DNA from: Chloroflexota bacterium
GTDB lineage: Bacteria > Chloroflexota > Ktedonobacteria > Ktedonobacterales > Ktedonobacteraceae
Length of the DNA: 13,748 bases
Assembly (NCBI GenBank): GCA_902810755.1
Contig: CADDYT010000161.1
Location: 1-13,748 of the forward strand
Reading direction: 5' to 3'
The position numbers and the translations under genes are program-made. Positions 13,648-13,748 of this stretch are shown here, piece by piece (the first letter of the stretch is position 1; each line of letters opens with the position of its first letter). Under the pieces are notes generated by a model that worked only from the letters and a program-made list of their open reading frames with translations, was not told where the DNA came from and searched no databases.

Positions 13648-13748
13648 GTCGGGGGCGACGGCGAAGCCTAGCCGACAAATATATGTTGTTCCTGTCCCCT
13701 GATGCCGACATGGATGCGGAAGAGGTTGCCGGCCCGGGGCTGCTGCGC
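13648..13748. other. Right edge, no supported gene
   Basis: No feature can be supported here. Short open frames reach the window edge on both strands (plus from ATG near 13710; minus ending at a stop at 13668-13670), but neither is long enough to judge. Confidence 0.4.

Noticed and set aside
13668..13748. Partial minus-strand gene entering from the right edge
   Set aside because: About 26 codons ending at a stop at 13668-13670; too short to separate from chance.

Overview
The window looks like a piece of a GC-rich bacterial chromosome in a repeat- and mobile-element-rich region. The mix of a very large Rhs/YD-repeat protein with displaced tip modules, a leucine-rich-repeat gene, an IS256-type element, a MoxR/DUF58/transglutaminase operon and a lipoprotein-dependent oligopeptide ABC transporter suggests Chloroflexota, possibly Ktedonobacteria-like. 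That assignment is inference from gene content and style; no marker gene is present.

Region 1 (1-6450) is a polymorphic-toxin locus. A giant Rhs protein, open at the left edge, runs to 3463. It ends in the Rhs core, a Pro/Gly/Thr-rich linker and an AT-richer toxin tip. Downstream lie a small intact gene (3551-3886), an overlapping gene broken by several frameshifts (3886-4319), a perfect 33-bp inverted repeat (4316-4387) and a remnant C-terminus (to 4495). A second, startless copy of the last part of the Rhs core follows (4515-4883, about 93% identical to 2180-2548), fused to a different toxin tip ending at 5827 and followed by an intact candidate immunity gene (6016-6450). This is the layout of a main toxin gene with stored orphan tip/immunity cassettes that could be swapped in by recombination through the shared core.

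Region 2 (6466-8390): a leucine-rich-repeat gene is cut by an IS256/Mutator-family insertion sequence (about 6739-8034, transposase on the minus strand). The far side of the IS does not resume the LRR gene. A 356-nt gene-free stretch follows, holding a two-copy 72-bp unit made of a conserved 38-mer plus a hairpin.

Region 3 (8391-10163): an intact MoxR AAA+ ATPase is followed by the N-terminus of a DUF58 protein and then, out of frame, the C-terminus of a transglutaminase/DUF4129 membrane protein. The normal three-gene operon has lost its middle in one deletion.

Region 4 (10164-11528): a structured leader precedes an intact COG0701 (UPF0718/ArsP-like) permease with a His-rich tail.

Region 5 (11529-13492): a clear extended -10 promoter precedes an oligopeptide ABC transporter locus in decay: a frameshifted and truncated family-5 solute-binding lipoprotein, the C-terminal end of a DppB-type permease, and a frameshifted DppC-type permease. 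The right edge (13493-13748) is intergenic with a long REP-like hairpin.

Two gene-fusing deletions and at least six single-gene frameshifts fall within 13.7 kb. This is either real decay or an assembly with indel errors, and the distinction matters for every broken-gene call here.
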